64,000 nucleotides of DNA, from the NCBI GenBank assembly GCA_902488465.1, contig CABTWE010000003.1, positions 1 through 64,000 of the forward strand, written 5' to 3'. Position numbers and translations under genes: made by a program. Shown here in pieces: positions 54,507 through 64,000 of this stretch (the first letter of the stretch is position 1; each line of letters begins with the position of its first letter). The notes below the pieces were generated by a model. That model ran no database searches. It worked only from the letters and a program-made list of their open reading frames with translations, and was not told the DNA's origin. The DNA is from an uncultured Tissierellia bacterium (GTDB taxonomy: Bacteria; Bacillota; Clostridia; Tissierellales; Peptoniphilaceae).

Positions 54507-55453
54507 ACGAAAACGCAATTGACTTAATTAAAGAAACGTTGAAGTTTGAAAGCGTGGATGAATTTGAGTCGAGATATACAAATCCGGTTCATAAATATGT
54601 AGAAGAGGATGGAAGGGCGATTGCTCATCTCGGATGTGATAAGAGATGTCTTGTTTCACCTGAGGGTGAAATTAATGGCGGTTTTATGCTCGACAATGCA
54701 GTTGCCGAAGAAAAAAGAAAGCAAGGAATTTTTACGGCACTTTATAAGGAATTTGAAAAGGAAAACGGGGACATCGATTTGTTCTACGGCTTTCCGCTTC
54801 AATATGAACTTTTGAATTTGGTCGATAAACAAGATTATTCAATCGTTGGCGAAGTGCAGGTGTTTGCAAAGATTTTAAATTCTTCTGACATCATGCAGGG
54901 GCATTCCATTCTTGGCAGCGTTGTTTCTTTTATTAATAAAATTCGCGATAAACGTTCGAAGACACTTGACATATCAGGAGTGGAAGTATCTGAGACAAAA
55001 AATTTAGGGGACATAGAAAATTTAGGAGACAAAACAATTTCTAGCGGAAAAATTTATACAAAAAGGACGACAGATTTTCTTTCCAAAAGACTCAAGCATT
55101 GGGGAGATTGTGAAATTTTGGTCGCAAAAACGAGTGGCGAGTTTTCCGGATATTTAATATATAGATTCATTGAAAGAAATGATATAAAATATTATATGAC
55201 AATGGATATTTTTGCTAAAGACGAAGTTTCATTTGAGGCGTTAATTTCAAAACTCGTCGAAATTGGCAGGGAAAGAGAAGTTTCGCTGGTTGGCATTTGG
55301 CAAAACTCGGTATATAGTACATCTCTAAAAAGATTGGGATTCAGTTTTGCAAGAAGCTCAATACCGTTTGTTGCAAAGAAAAGAAATGTCGACTTTGACA
55401 TAAAGAATATAAACAATTGGTACTTACAACCTATAGAGGGGGAAATCTATTAA
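54503..55453 (+). CDS. GNAT-like protein with two acetyltransferase-type halves
   Basis: 316 residues. The N-terminal half (about 30-130) has a GNAT-style [19 protein letters not shown] acetyl-CoA-binding motif. The second half (about 190-316) looks like another GNAT fold with [19 protein letters not shown] and [12 protein letters not shown]. Between them is a short repeat, [11 protein letters not shown]. Substrate unknown. Four-base overlap with mazF and a one-base overlap with the glycosyltransferase gene tie it to this operon. Confidence 0.7.
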   Translation: MNENAIDLIKETLKFESVDEFESRYTNPVHKYVEEDGRAIAHLGCDKRCLVSPEGEINGGFMLDNAVAEEKRKQGIFTALYKEFEKENGDIDLFYGFPLQYELLNLVDKQDYSIVGEVQVFAKILNSSDIMQGHSILGSVVSFINKIRDKRSKTLDISGVEVSETKNLGDIENLGDKTISSGKIYTKRTTDFLSKRLKHWGDCEILVAKTSGEFSGYLIYRFIERNDIKYYMTMDIFAKDEVSFEALISKLVEIGREREVSLVGIWQNSVYSTSLKRLGFSFARSSIPFVAKKRNVDFDIKNINNWYLQPIEGEIY

Positions 55454-57645
55454 TGAAGGTGTTTCATCTCATCAGCGGTGGCGATACCGGTGGTGCAAAA
55501 ACTCATATTATGGCTCTTTTAAGTGCACTTAAAGAAGAAATCGATGTGACTTTAGGTGTATTTATTGATGATGTTTTTTTGGATGAAGCCAAGTCTTTGG
55601 GAATTTCTACCAAACTTTTTTTACAAAAATCCAGATTCGATTTATCGGTTATCGATAAATTGGCGGAATTTATTAAGGAACAAAACATTGAATTAGTCCA
55701 TTGCCATGGAGCAAGGGCTAATTTTATTGCGTTTTTTTTGAGAAAAAAAGTTGACGTTCCATTTATTACGACTGTGCATTCGGACTATAGACTCGATTTT
55801 AAAGGCGTGTTTTATAAACAACTTATCTTTAAGAATCTGAACTATTTAGCACTAAAAAAATTTAAAAACTTTATTGCCGTATCGGATAATTTTAAGAATA
55901 TGCTTCTTGAGAGAGGATTTACAGACAAGAACATCGACGTTGTTTACAATGGAATCGATTTGAATAAGGTAGAGAAATGTGTTTCAAACGAAGAATTTTG
56001 TAAAAGATACAATCTCGATCCGAACAGTTTTAAAATTGGAATTTTAGCGCGTCTTGACGAAGTGAAGGACCACAAGACTTTTTTGAGAGGTGCTGCTGAA
56101 TTTTTGAAAGTTGAAAACGCGGATTTTCTTATAGGTGGCGACGGCGGACATAAAGAGGAACTTGTAGTACTCACAAAAGAACTGGGGATTGAAAAGAATG
56201 TACATTTCTTGGGCGAAATAAAAGATCCTTTTTCATTTTTAGATGCAATTAAGATAAATACACTTACATCGCTATCGGAAAGCTTTCCATACGTAATTTT
56301 GGAGGGCGGAAAACTTAAGAAACCGATGGTTGCAAGTGCGGTTGGCGGTATTCCAAGTATTATAAAAGATGATTTTTCGGGATACACTTTTAAAAGCGGC
56401 GACTATAAAGATTTTGCAAAAAAATTAATCAAGCTCAAACAAGATGAAGCTCTTCGAATAAAAATGGGGGAAAATCTTAATGAGCTTATAAAAGAAAAAT
56501 ACAGTGCCATAAGTATGGCAAAAACACATATAAAAATATATAAACGCGCAATTCTTGACAAGACAATTTTATTTTCAGGCTTTTACGGTTTCGACAATCA
56601 AGGAGACGATGCAATTTTGGAAGCTATCACATCCGAGATAAAATCCATAAATCCATATTTGAAGCTAAAAGTTTTAAGCAATAACCCGACAAAAACAAGT
56701 GAGGTTTACGATCTTTTAAGCGTCTACAGATTTAGTCTTCCAAAACTTATAAAGGCGATGAAATCCTCAGAAATGCTTGTGAGCGGAGGAGGGAGCCTTT
56801 TGCAGGATATAACAAGTTCGAGAAGCTTGTGGTATTATCTTTTTGTGATTGCGCTCAGTAAGCGTTTTAAAAAGAAGACAGTTATTTATGCAAACGGAGT
56901 GGGACCGATAAATAAAAAGTTCAATAGATATTTGACTAAAAATACTTTGAAAAATGTGGATTATATTTCGCTTCGTGATGAAGATTCGTTTAAATACCTT
57001 GTGAATATAGGATTAAAAGAAGAGGATATGAAACTTCGTTCTGATCCGGTATTTTTATTGAAACCGGATATGGATGAAGCGAGAGTTATCTTAAACAAAA
57101 TCGGGCTTGAAGGTGACTTTATGGTTTTAAATCTCAGACCTTGGGCTAAGGAAGATGAATTTATCGAAAAGATTTCGGTAGCAATGAAGAGGTTTATGGA
57201 CGACGGACATAAAGTTCTACTTCTCCCAATGCACCTCTCAAAAGACACGGATGTTTTAAAGAAACTCGAGTCAAAGCTTAGCCACGAAAATCTTTACGCA
57301 TACTACGATGAGATGAGTGTTAGAACTCTTATGGGAATTATTTCGGCGGCAAAGGAAGTTGTTTCGATGAGACTACATGGACTTATATATTCGGTTGCGG
57401 TTGAAACAAAACCGTTTGCATTAAGCTATGACCCAAAAGTTGATGGGTTTATGAAAGATATAGGGTCGAAGTATATTGTCGATATAAATAATTTCACAGT
57501 AGATGATTTATATGAAAGAATTGATGCATTTGAAAAAGATGGCGAATATCTTGAAAATATAAGCAAAGACGAGAGAAAGAGACAGTCGCTTGCAAGGCAA
57601 AATGCGGAGGAAGTTTTGGAAATTTTGGGTGATTTTGATGAATAA
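55453..57645 (+). CDS. Fusion of GT4 glycosyltransferase and CsaB polysaccharide pyruvyl transferase
   Basis: 730 residues. Residues about 1-370 form a GT-B family 4 glycosyltransferase: SGGDTGGAKTHI near the start, then ARLDEVKDHKTFL and SLSESFPYVILEGGKL. Residues about 375-730 are CsaB-like: FSGFYGFDNQGDDAILEAI, VSGGGSLLQDITSSRSLWYY and RLHGLIYSVAVETKPFALSYDPK. CsaB transfers pyruvate from PEP to a secondary wall polysaccharide so that SLH-domain proteins can bind. Fusing the sugar-adding and pyruvylating enzymes is notable. ATG 55453 overlaps the previous stop. Confidence 0.88.
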   Translation: MKVFHLISGGDTGGAKTHIMALLSALKEEIDVTLGVFIDDVFLDEAKSLGISTKLFLQKSRFDLSVIDKLAEFIKEQNIELVHCHGARANFIAFFLRKKVDVPFITTVHSDYRLDFKGVFYKQLIFKNLNYLALKKFKNFIAVSDNFKNMLLERGFTDKNIDVVYNGIDLNKVEKCVSNEEFCKRYNLDPNSFKIGILARLDEVKDHKTFLRGAAEFLKVENADFLIGGDGGHKEELVVLTKELGIEKNVHFLGEIKDPFSFLDAIKINTLTSLSESFPYVILEGGKLKKPMVASAVGGIPSIIKDDFSGYTFKSGDYKDFAKKLIKLKQDEALRIKMGENLNELIKEKYSAISMAKTHIKIYKRAILDKTILFSGFYGFDNQGDDAILEAITSEIKSINPYLKLKVLSNNPTKTSEVYDLLSVYRFSLPKLIKAMKSSEMLVSGGGSLLQDITSSRSLWYYLFVIALSKRFKKKTVIYANGVGPINKKFNRYLTKNTLKNVDYISLRDEDSFKYLVNIGLKEEDMKLRSDPVFLLKPDMDEARVILNKIGLEGDFMVLNLRPWAKEDEFIEKISVAMKRFMDDGHKVLLLPMHLSKDTDVLKKLESKLSHENLYAYYDEMSVRTLMGIISAAKEVVSMRLHGLIYSVAVETKPFALSYDPKVDGFMKDIGSKYIVDINNFTVDDLYERIDAFEKDGEYLENISKDERKRQSLARQNAEEVLEILGDFDE

Positions 57646-58384
57646 AGTGAATGTTTTAAATATAAAGTTTTCAGATATATCGGATGCGGAACTTTTGGAT
57701 ATTTTGGAAAATGCATTTATGAGTGAGTCGAATCTGAGAATTGTGACACCAAATCCGGAAATAGTAATGGCGGCGAACAAAAGTGACAGTTTGAGGAATA
57801 TGATAAATAATTCCTCACTTGTTTTGAAAGATGGAATCGGAATAAAAATTGCCGAGAAACTTAAGGGCGTGAATGGAGAAAAGCGACAAACTGGAATTGA
57901 AGCGCTTGAAAGACTTCTTAAAATAGCTGACGACAATTGTTATTCAGTTTATTTTGTCGGTGCTAAGGATGAGATTCTTCAAAAGGCAATTATCAATATT
58001 AAGGATAAATTTCCGAATATTGTTGTTAAAGGCCAACATAATGGGTATTTTAAAGATGGGTCTTCTGAAGAGAATCAAATTTTAAAAAACATAGAAGAGA
58101 CGAAACCGGATTTATTGATTGCGGCAATGGGTTTTCCAAAGCAGGAAATATTCCTTACAAAAACTCAAGTGCCGAAGGTTTCAATTGCTTGCGGCGGCAG
58201 TCTTGACGTCATGAGCGGAGAGGTTAAAAGAGCACCGCGTTGGATGCAAAAGGTGGGGCTTGAATGGTTTTATAGGTTGGTAAAAGACCCGGGTAGAATT
58301 AAAAGACAAGTTGTTATACCTGTGTTTTTATGGAAAATAGTTTTTACTAAAAATAGTTGTTTTATGGAGGAAAATAATGATTGA
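57638..58384 (+). CDS. tagA: WecG/TagA/CpsF-family glycosyltransferase
   Basis: 248 residues, GT26 family, which adds a ManNAc or similar residue to a lipid-linked acceptor in wall-polymer synthesis. Signatures: RIVTPNPEIVMAAN (about 34), KDGIGIKIAEKL (about 66), and AAMGFPKQE (about 166) with SIACGGSLDVMSGEVKRAP after it. ATG 57638 overlaps the fusion gene by eight bases. With CsaB next door, it most likely builds the polymer that is pyruvylated. Confidence 0.9.
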   Translation: MNKVNVLNIKFSDISDAELLDILENAFMSESNLRIVTPNPEIVMAANKSDSLRNMINNSSLVLKDGIGIKIAEKLKGVNGEKRQTGIEALERLLKIADDNCYSVYFVGAKDEILQKAIINIKDKFPNIVVKGQHNGYFKDGSSEENQILKNIEETKPDLLIAAMGFPKQEIFLTKTQVPKVSIACGGSLDVMSGEVKRAPRWMQKVGLEWFYRLVKDPGRIKRQVVIPVFLWKIVFTKNSCFMEENND

Positions 58385-60338
58385 TAACAAGACTATTAGT
58401 TCACTAAGAATGCTATCGGTTGATATGATTGAGAAGGCAAAGTCGGGGCACCCGGGTTTACCGCTCGGTTCAGCACCAATGCTCTACACACTTTATAAGG
58501 ATTTTTTGAATTTTAATCCCGAAAAGCCGAAGTGGATTAACAGAGACAGATTTGTACTTAGTGCAGGTCATGGAAGTGCTATACTTTACAGTTTATTAAA
58601 TTTATTCGGATTTGATGTAAGCATTGACGATATTAAGAATTTTAGACAATGGGGATCAAAAACTCCAGGACATCCTGAGTATGGAGACACTGATGGGGTT
58701 GATGCAACAACAGGACCTTTAGGACAAGGGATTACAATGGCTGTTGGAATGGCACTCGCTGAGGCACACATGAGATCACATTTCACTGTTGACGGTTGGT
58801 CACCGGTGGATCACTACACTTATGCTCTTGTAGGAGACGGATGTCTCATGGAAGGCATTTCACACGAAGCTGCAAGTTTTGCGGGTAGTTCTAAACTTGG
58901 AAGACTTATAGTTTTATACGATTCAAACAATATTTCAATCGAAGGAAATACGGACATCACATTCCACGATGACACATTGAAGAGATTTGAAGCTTATGGA
59001 TGGCACACTCAAAGAGTCGAAGATGGAAATGATATTGAAAAAATAAAAGAAGCGATTGAAAATGCAAAGAAAGACGAACGTCCATCAATTATTGAAGTTA
59101 AAACTGTTATCGGATTCGGTGCAGGAAGCGTGGAAGGCTCTGAAAAGTCTCATGGAGCACCAATAGGCGAAGATAATAGAAAAGCGTTGGTTGAAAAAAT
59201 TAAATGGAATGAAACAGAAGAGTTTACAGTGCCGGAAGACGTCAAAGAGAATGCAGCAAAAATCGTAGAAGAAAAGAAAAAAATCTATGTTGAATACAAG
59301 AAAAAGCTTCAAGAATATGAAAGTAAAAATCCTGAAAAATATAGAGAATATATTGATTGGATTCACTTCAAACATGAAGCAGATTTATCAAAACTACTAG
59401 ATTCTAAGGAAAAAGATGCAACAAGAAGTGCGAGCGGTGCAGCTTTACAAGAGGTTGCAAAAGCTATTCCAAATATGATAGGAGGTTCGGCAGACTTGGG
59501 TCCGTCGAACAACAGTCAAATAAAAGATAGCGGATTTATAAGTTCCAGCGATTACAATGAAAGAAATATACACTTCGGCGTAAGAGAGTTTGCGATGGCT
59601 GCAATCTCAAACGGAATTGCTCTTCATGGAGGCCTTAAACCGTTCTGTGCAACGTTCTTTGTTTTCAGCGATTATATGAAGCCGGCAATGAGGCTTGCAG
59701 CACTGATGAACCTTCCGGTCACATATATTTTGACACACGACTCAATAGGGGTTGGAGAAGACGGCCCTACACATGAACCGATTGAACACTTGGCAATGCT
59801 TAGAAGTTTGCCGAATTTTTCGGTTATAAGGCCTGCGGATTTTAATGAAACTGTACATGCATGGGAAGTTGCACAAAAGGCAACAAAGCCGACAGCTCTT
59901 ATTTTATCGAGACAAAAGTTGGAAACTTTAAAAATGGAAAGCGAAAACTTAAAATATGGTGCATATATTGCTAAAACAGAAAAAGATAAACTTGATCTTG
60001 TTGTAGTTGCAACCGGCTCGGAAGTTGGAGTTACAATGGAAGCTTCTAAGATTCTTGAAGACAAAGGATATGGAGTTCGTGTTGTATCAATGCCTTCGTG
60101 GGATTTATTTGATGAACAGGACAAAGAATATAGAGAAAGTGTTTTACCGTGTGGCGTAAAGACAGCTTCAGTTGAAGCTCTTTCAACATTCGGATGGGAT
60201 AAATATACAAAAGGTGGACTCAAGATAGGCCTCGACAGATTTGGAGCAAGTGCACCGGGCTCAGAACTTTTTGAGCATTTCGGATTTACTCCTGAAAAAA
60301 TTGCAGACAAATTGGAGTCATTTATAAAAGAAAATTAA
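58377..60338 (+). CDS. tkt: Transketolase
   Basis: 653 residues, single-chain full length. TPP enzyme moving two-carbon units; it links glycolysis to pentose phosphates and provides erythrose-4-phosphate for the shikimate genes upstream. TPP site GDGCLMEGISHEAASFAG with the distal Asn (about 155-187), GHPGLPLGSAPM near the start, and the pyrimidine-domain FGVREFAM (about 400). ATG behind ATGGAGG and overlaps the tagA stop by eight bases. Last gene of the block, 26 bases before pepP. Confidence 0.95.
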   Translation: MIDNKTISSLRMLSVDMIEKAKSGHPGLPLGSAPMLYTLYKDFLNFNPEKPKWINRDRFVLSAGHGSAILYSLLNLFGFDVSIDDIKNFRQWGSKTPGHPEYGDTDGVDATTGPLGQGITMAVGMALAEAHMRSHFTVDGWSPVDHYTYALVGDGCLMEGISHEAASFAGSSKLGRLIVLYDSNNISIEGNTDITFHDDTLKRFEAYGWHTQRVEDGNDIEKIKEAIENAKKDERPSIIEVKTVIGFGAGSVEGSEKSHGAPIGEDNRKALVEKIKWNETEEFTVPEDVKENAAKIVEEKKKIYVEYKKKLQEYESKNPEKYREYIDWIHFKHEADLSKLLDSKEKDATRSASGAALQEVAKAIPNMIGGSADLGPSNNSQIKDSGFISSSDYNERNIHFGVREFAMAAISNGIALHGGLKPFCATFFVFSDYMKPAMRLAALMNLPVTYILTHDSIGVGEDGPTHEPIEHLAMLRSLPNFSVIRPADFNETVHAWEVAQKATKPTALILSRQKLETLKMESENLKYGAYIAKTEKDKLDLVVVATGSEVGVTMEASKILEDKGYGVRVVSMPSWDLFDEQDKEYRESVLPCGVKTASVEALSTFGWDKYTKGGLKIGLDRFGASAPGSELFEHFGFTPEKIADKLESFIKEN

Positions 60339-60364
60339 TTTAATAAGGGACTATGGAGGTTAAA

Positions 60365-62149
60365 ATGAACAGACGAGAACGACTTGAAAAGTTAAGAAGT
60401 CTTATGGAAAGAGAGGGTATTGATTATTTTGTAATACCTACTTCAGATCCGCATATGAGCGAATATGTTTTGGACAGATATAAGTCCAGAGTATATATGA
60501 CGGGTTTTACAGGTAGTGCCGGATTTGTTGTTGTTACTCAAGACGAAGCACTTCTTTGGGCAGACGGAAGATATCATGTACAAGCGGAAAAACAAATAGA
60601 AGGTTCTGATTTCAAACTTATGAAATGGGGACTTGAAGGTGTTGATTTCTATGACGAATGGTTGAAAAAGAATGTAAAACCGGGAGAGACAGTTGGCTTT
60701 AATGGTGATATCACACCATATTCAATGTATCAAAAACTTGTTAAAAAGTTGGGTGATAAAATAAATTTCAAATTTGAGAAAGATTTGATAGGGGAGTTTT
60801 GGGAAGATAGACCGCCACTTCCATCAGGTAAAGCATTTATTTTGGATGAAGAATATACCGGTGAAAATCCAACAAAAAGACTCGGGATTATTCGTGAAAA
60901 AATGGAAGAAAAGGGTGCAACTCATTTATTCTTGGCAACTCTTGATGATATCGCATACACTCTTAATATAAGAGGTAGAGATGACCTTTATACTCCGATT
61001 GTTGTAAGCTATCTTTTGATTGATTCTCACAATGCCACACTTTTTGTTGATGAAAATAAAATTGACGTGAGCGTTAAGGGATATCTTCAAAAGAATGGTG
61101 TAAAAATCGCACCGTATGAAAGTGTTAATGACGAACTTGTTGCTCTTGATAAAAATGATGCATGTTATATTTCCGGTGACAAGATTAATGCACTTCAATA
61201 CAAGCTTATATCTGAAAATACGAAAGTAATTGATGAAATGCTTCCTACAACAATGATGAAGGCTATCAAAAACGATACTGAAGTTGAAAATGAAAGACTT
61301 GCACATATCATTGATGGAGCTGCTGTCAGCCGTTATCTTTGTTGGATAAAGGCAAATGCGGGAAAGATAGAATTGAATGAATTTGAAGCGGAAGAAAAAC
61401 TCCACGAAATAAGAGCAGAACATGAAAGTTTTATAAGTGAATCATTTAAGACTATTTCCGCATATAAGTCAAATGCAGCTATGGCACACTATAGTGCATC
61501 AAACGAAAACAACTCTGAAATAAAGGCGGAAGGACTTTATCTTGTAGACTCAGGTGGACAATATTACGAAGGTACAACCGATATCACAAGAACTGTGACA
61601 CTTGGAAACCCAACCGCGGAAGAAATCAGAGATTATACTTTGACATTAAAAGGACATATTAATTTATTTTTGACAAAGTTCTTGAAGGGAACTTGCGGAT
61701 GTCATCTTGATGTAATGGCAAGAAGTGCAATGTGGAAAGAAGGAATCGATTTTAAACATGGCACGGGTCATGGCGTAGGGTATTGTCTTGGCGTTCACGA
61801 AGGACCGATGTCGATTTCGAAAGCTATTATAAATGTTCCACTTCAACCTGGAATGGTTATTTCAAATGAACCTGGAATTTATAGAGAAGGCAAACACGGA
61901 ATTAGAATTGAAAATCTTGTAACGGTTACAGAATATAAGACCACACAATTCGGCCAATTCTTCGGATTTATGAATCTTACACTTTGTCCGTATGAAAGAG
62001 AACTGATTGATGTTTCACTTTTGAGCGATGAAGAGCTTGAATATATAAATGAATATCACAAAAAAGTTTTTGAAAACACACAAAGTCATATGAAAACTGA
62101 AGAAGAAAAAGCATGGCTTAAAAAAGCAACTGCAGAAATTAAAAGATAA
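60365..62149 (+). CDS. pepP: Xaa-Pro aminopeptidase (M24B)
   Basis: 594 residues. Removes N-terminal residues before proline. Two N-terminal creatinase-like domains (about 1-130 and 150-300) and a C-terminal pita-bread domain with all five metal ligands: DSGGQYYEGTTDIT (two Asp), HGTGHGVGYCLGVHEGP (His), NEPGIYREG (Glu), IRIENLVTV (Glu). It belongs to the three-domain cytoplasmic prolidase type. Start at ATG 60365 behind GGAGGT; an ATG at 60353 overlaps that site. Confidence 0.92.
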   Translation: MNRRERLEKLRSLMEREGIDYFVIPTSDPHMSEYVLDRYKSRVYMTGFTGSAGFVVVTQDEALLWADGRYHVQAEKQIEGSDFKLMKWGLEGVDFYDEWLKKNVKPGETVGFNGDITPYSMYQKLVKKLGDKINFKFEKDLIGEFWEDRPPLPSGKAFILDEEYTGENPTKRLGIIREKMEEKGATHLFLATLDDIAYTLNIRGRDDLYTPIVVSYLLIDSHNATLFVDENKIDVSVKGYLQKNGVKIAPYESVNDELVALDKNDACYISGDKINALQYKLISENTKVIDEMLPTTMMKAIKNDTEVENERLAHIIDGAAVSRYLCWIKANAGKIELNEFEAEEKLHEIRAEHESFISESFKTISAYKSNAAMAHYSASNENNSEIKAEGLYLVDSGGQYYEGTTDITRTVTLGNPTAEEIRDYTLTLKGHINLFLTKFLKGTCGCHLDVMARSAMWKEGIDFKHGTGHGVGYCLGVHEGPMSISKAIINVPLQPGMVISNEPGIYREGKHGIRIENLVTVTEYKTTQFGQFFGFMNLTLCPYERELIDVSLLSDEELEYINEYHKKVFENTQSHMKTEEEKAWLKKATAEIKR

Positions 62150-62173
62150 AGGGAGCGTAAGCTCTCTTTTTTT
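62150..62173 (+). terminator. Terminator after pepP
   Basis: AGGGAGC and GCTCTCT pair around GTAA and are followed by seven T. Confidence 0.85.
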
Positions 62174-62190
62174 GTATATGAGTACATTTA

Positions 62191-62219
62191 TGGAATCAAA
62201 ACACAATATGTGGTATAAT
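62191..62219 (+). promoter_or_regulatory. Promoter of uvrC
   Basis: TGGAAT (62191-62196), a 17-bp spacer and an extended -10 (TGG then TATAAT, 62214-62219), 17 bp before the GTG start. The -35 is a weak match. Confidence 0.6.
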
Positions 62220-62236
62220 GTATTAGAGGTGTTAGA

Positions 62237-64000
62237 GTGTTTAATATAAGAGAAGAGCTACAAAAACTACCAGCAAAACCGGGAGTTTACATAATGAAAG
62301 ATGATAAAGACAATGTTATCTATGTTGGAAAGGCAAAGATTTTAAAAAATCGTGTCCGATCATATTTCAATAAAACTCAAAAGTCACCGAAAGTTTCTGC
62401 GATGGTAAGTCATATAAAGAGCTTTGAATATATTATCGTCGACAATGAAGTAGAAAGTTTGGTGCTTGAAAGTAATTTAATAAAGAGCTACGCCCCGAAG
62501 TACAACATTTTACTTAGAGATGACAAGCAATATCCATATATAAAACTTACGAACGAACCGTTTCCAAGACTTATAAAATCGAGGGAGTTAAAGAAAGACG
62601 GCGGAAGTTATTTCGGACCTTTTCCGAATGTTCTGGCTGTTAATAATGTTCTTACTTTTTGGGAAGACGAGTATCGACTTAGGACTACAAAGAGATATTT
62701 GGACAGAGTTTATAAGCCGTGTCTAAATTTTTATATCGATAAATGCGATGCACCTTGCATGGGCAACATGAGCGAAGAAGATTATATGAAAAAACTCGTT
62801 GAACCGATAGATTTCTTGAAGGGAAAAAATGAGCTAACAGTTGAAAGAGTTCGTGATAAGATGCTATTTTATGCTGAAAATATGGAGTACGAAAAAGCTG
62901 CAGAAATGAAAAGCCTTATTGAGGATTTAAATTCTCTAAAAGAGGATCAAAAGATTACAAAGCCGCTTGGCGATTCGATTGACTATGTCGCATATGCAAA
63001 GAGCGAGGATATTTTTCTTGTTGAAGTGTTTTTTAAACGCGATGGTAAAACAATCGGTAGGGACAGTTTTGTGCTTTCAAACGATGAAGAAGACGAGCAC
63101 GAGATGATGGAAGAATTTATTAAGCAGTACTATCTTGGAATATCAAATCCGCCGTCGGAGCTTGTGCTTGAGGTGGAACCGACAAATCTCGACAGTTTAC
63201 AAAAAGCGATAAGGCAAAAAGGAATTTTAAACACTACTATCAGTGTGCCTAAACGAGGCGAAAAGCGTGACACAATTATGATGGTTAAGAAAAACGCACT
63301 TGAAGATTTGGCAAAACACAGGGCGAGAATTCTTCAAAAGACAAAGACAAATGTGATTGCACTTACAGAACTTGCGCAGATTATCGGAACGGGAGAATAC
63401 CCGGAAAGGATTGAATCATTCGACATTTCACACATTCAAGGAACCGATGCTGTCGGCGGAATGGTAGTATTTAGTGATGGTAATCATAACAGAAATGACT
63501 ATAGAAGGTTTAAAATAAAAGAAGCGGACACAAGAAATGATTTGGACTGCATGAAAGAAGTTTTGACCAGAAGATATAAGAGAATGCTTGATGGCTCAAA
63601 AGGTTTTTCAAAGGCACCGAATTTAATTTTGATGGATGGCGGCAAGACTCAAGTCGGAATAGCTACAAAAGTTTTAGATGATTTGGGAATAGATATACCG
63701 GTCATGGGAATGGTCAAAGACGATTCTCACACAACAAACAAGCTTTTATACAACAATGAATTTTATGCTCTCAAGGATAGCAGAGAACTTTTCACATTCA
63801 TAAGTAATGTTCAAAATGAGGTTCACAGATTTGCTATAAGTTATCATAAAAGTCTGCGAGGTAAAACGATGATAAAAAGTAGGCTTGACGGCATAAAAGG
63901 AATTGGACCTAAGAGAAAAGAAGCACTTATGAAAGAGTACGGCTCGATTGAAAAGATAAAGAAGGCTTCCATAGAAGATCTTGTAAAAGTGCAGGGGATG
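62237..64000 (+). CDS. uvrC: Excinuclease ABC subunit C (3' end outside the window)
   Basis: 588 codons, open to the right edge. UvrC makes both incisions in nucleotide excision repair. GIY-YIG domain near residues 15-95 (GVYIMKDD, VIYVGKAK), a UVR motif near 205-235 (EYEKAAEMKSLIEDL), the RNase H-like domain from about 370 (FDISHIQGT, LMDGGKTQVG), and a helix-hairpin-helix (KGIGPKRKEAL) near the end. Only the last few dozen residues should be missing. GTG start behind GAGGTG. Confidence 0.95.
   Translation, partial: MFNIREELQKLPAKPGVYIMKDDKDNVIYVGKAKILKNRVRSYFNKTQKSPKVSAMVSHIKSFEYIIVDNEVESLVLESNLIKSYAPKYNILLRDDKQYPYIKLTNEPFPRLIKSRELKKDGGSYFGPFPNVLAVNNVLTFWEDEYRLRTTKRYLDRVYKPCLNFYIDKCDAPCMGNMSEEDYMKKLVEPIDFLKGKNELTVERVRDKMLFYAENMEYEKAAEMKSLIEDLNSLKEDQKITKPLGDSIDYVAYAKSEDIFLVEVFFKRDGKTIGRDSFVLSNDEEDEHEMMEEFIKQYYLGISNPPSELVLEVEPTNLDSLQKAIRQKGILNTTISVPKRGEKRDTIMMVKKNALEDLAKHRARILQKTKTNVIALTELAQIIGTGEYPERIESFDISHIQGTDAVGGMVVFSDGNHNRNDYRRFKIKEADTRNDLDCMKEVLTRRYKRMLDGSKGFSKAPNLILMDGGKTQVGIATKVLDDLGIDIPVMGMVKDDSHTTNKLLYNNEFYALKDSRELFTFISNVQNEVHRFAISYHKSLRGKTMIKSRLDGIKGIGPKRKEALMKEYGSIEKIKKASIEDLVKVQGM

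Noticed and set aside
1..64000. CRISPR array, prophage, insertion sequence, rRNA operon
   Set aside because: No regularly spaced repeats with unique spacers, no transposase or phage structural genes, and no rRNA sequence were found.

Overview
The window looks like chromosomal DNA from a low-GC, Gram-positive anaerobe. The DNA is AT-rich, GGAGG-type ribosome sites precede most genes, and GTG and TTG starts are frequent. There is a class A penicillin-binding protein, MazF of the Bacillus EndoA type, IreB, RapZ/YvcK, RNase J, a CsaB/TagA wall-polymer block, and a tryptophanase with amino-acid catabolic genes. My best guess is a Tissierellia/Peptoniphilaceae-type coccus (inference only; there is no rRNA in the window). 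I see no phage, insertion sequence or CRISPR array. The only hints of mobile DNA are a repeat array ending in copies of a tRNA-Ser 3' end and a possible integrase relic behind a tRNA-Thr gene.

Layout. 1-442: structured repeats with no protein gene. 443-786: four tRNA genes (Ser-Phe-Trp-Met/Ile). 890-2745 (minus): a RNase H-like exonuclease and asparaginase. 2885-3703: a repeat-containing lipoprotein. 3810-9833: a cysteine desulfurase and ThiI (tRNA thiolation), then potABCD polyamine uptake. 9959-10345: an orphan RsbW-like kinase. 10449-12089 (minus): a long tryptophanase-like lyase. 12382-17611: typA, cardiolipin synthase and two aminotransferases. 17750-17825: tRNA-Thr. 18300-20060: a solitary ABC exporter. 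20196-28198: murB-rapZ-yvcK running without a gap into genes for all seven shikimate-pathway steps. 28249-33637: an M42 peptidase, then D-serine dehydratase and a large PBP1 on the minus strand. 33860-42248: ireB-ruvX-rnj-queT-mltG-trhP-udk, ending in a two-gene pilus/secretion motor. 42304-45288: a VanW protein and a convergent lipoprotein. 45352-50285: uvrB-uvrA and a tiny membrane peptide. 50368-52699 (minus): a TRIC-type membrane protein, a DUF3841-like protein and an HD-GNAT fusion. 52801-62149: alr-mazF-GNAT-(GT4::CsaB)-tagA-tkt and an M24 peptidase. 62237-64000: uvrC, cut by the window end.

How the genes work together. The shikimate block makes chorismate from erythrose-4-phosphate and PEP, and transketolase at 58 kb can supply the erythrose-4-phosphate. 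Wall biology recurs: murB, PBP1, mltG, alr, IreB, VanW and the CsaB/TagA polymer block, whose usual role is pyruvylating a wall polymer that anchors surface proteins. Amino-acid use is covered by asparaginase, tryptophanase, D-serine dehydratase and the peptidases. All three UvrABC excision-repair subunits are present at two loci.

The most interesting items are: the covarying hairpin repeats at 149-248 beside tRNA-Ser; a structured leader before queT that fits no riboswitch I can recall; mazF directly after alr with no antitoxin gene but a 66-residue disordered N-terminus; the GT4-CsaB fusion; the HD-GNAT fusion; a GspE-type ATPase whose Walker A reads GKN instead of GKS/T; and the murB-rapZ-yvcK-aro supra-operon lacking whiA.
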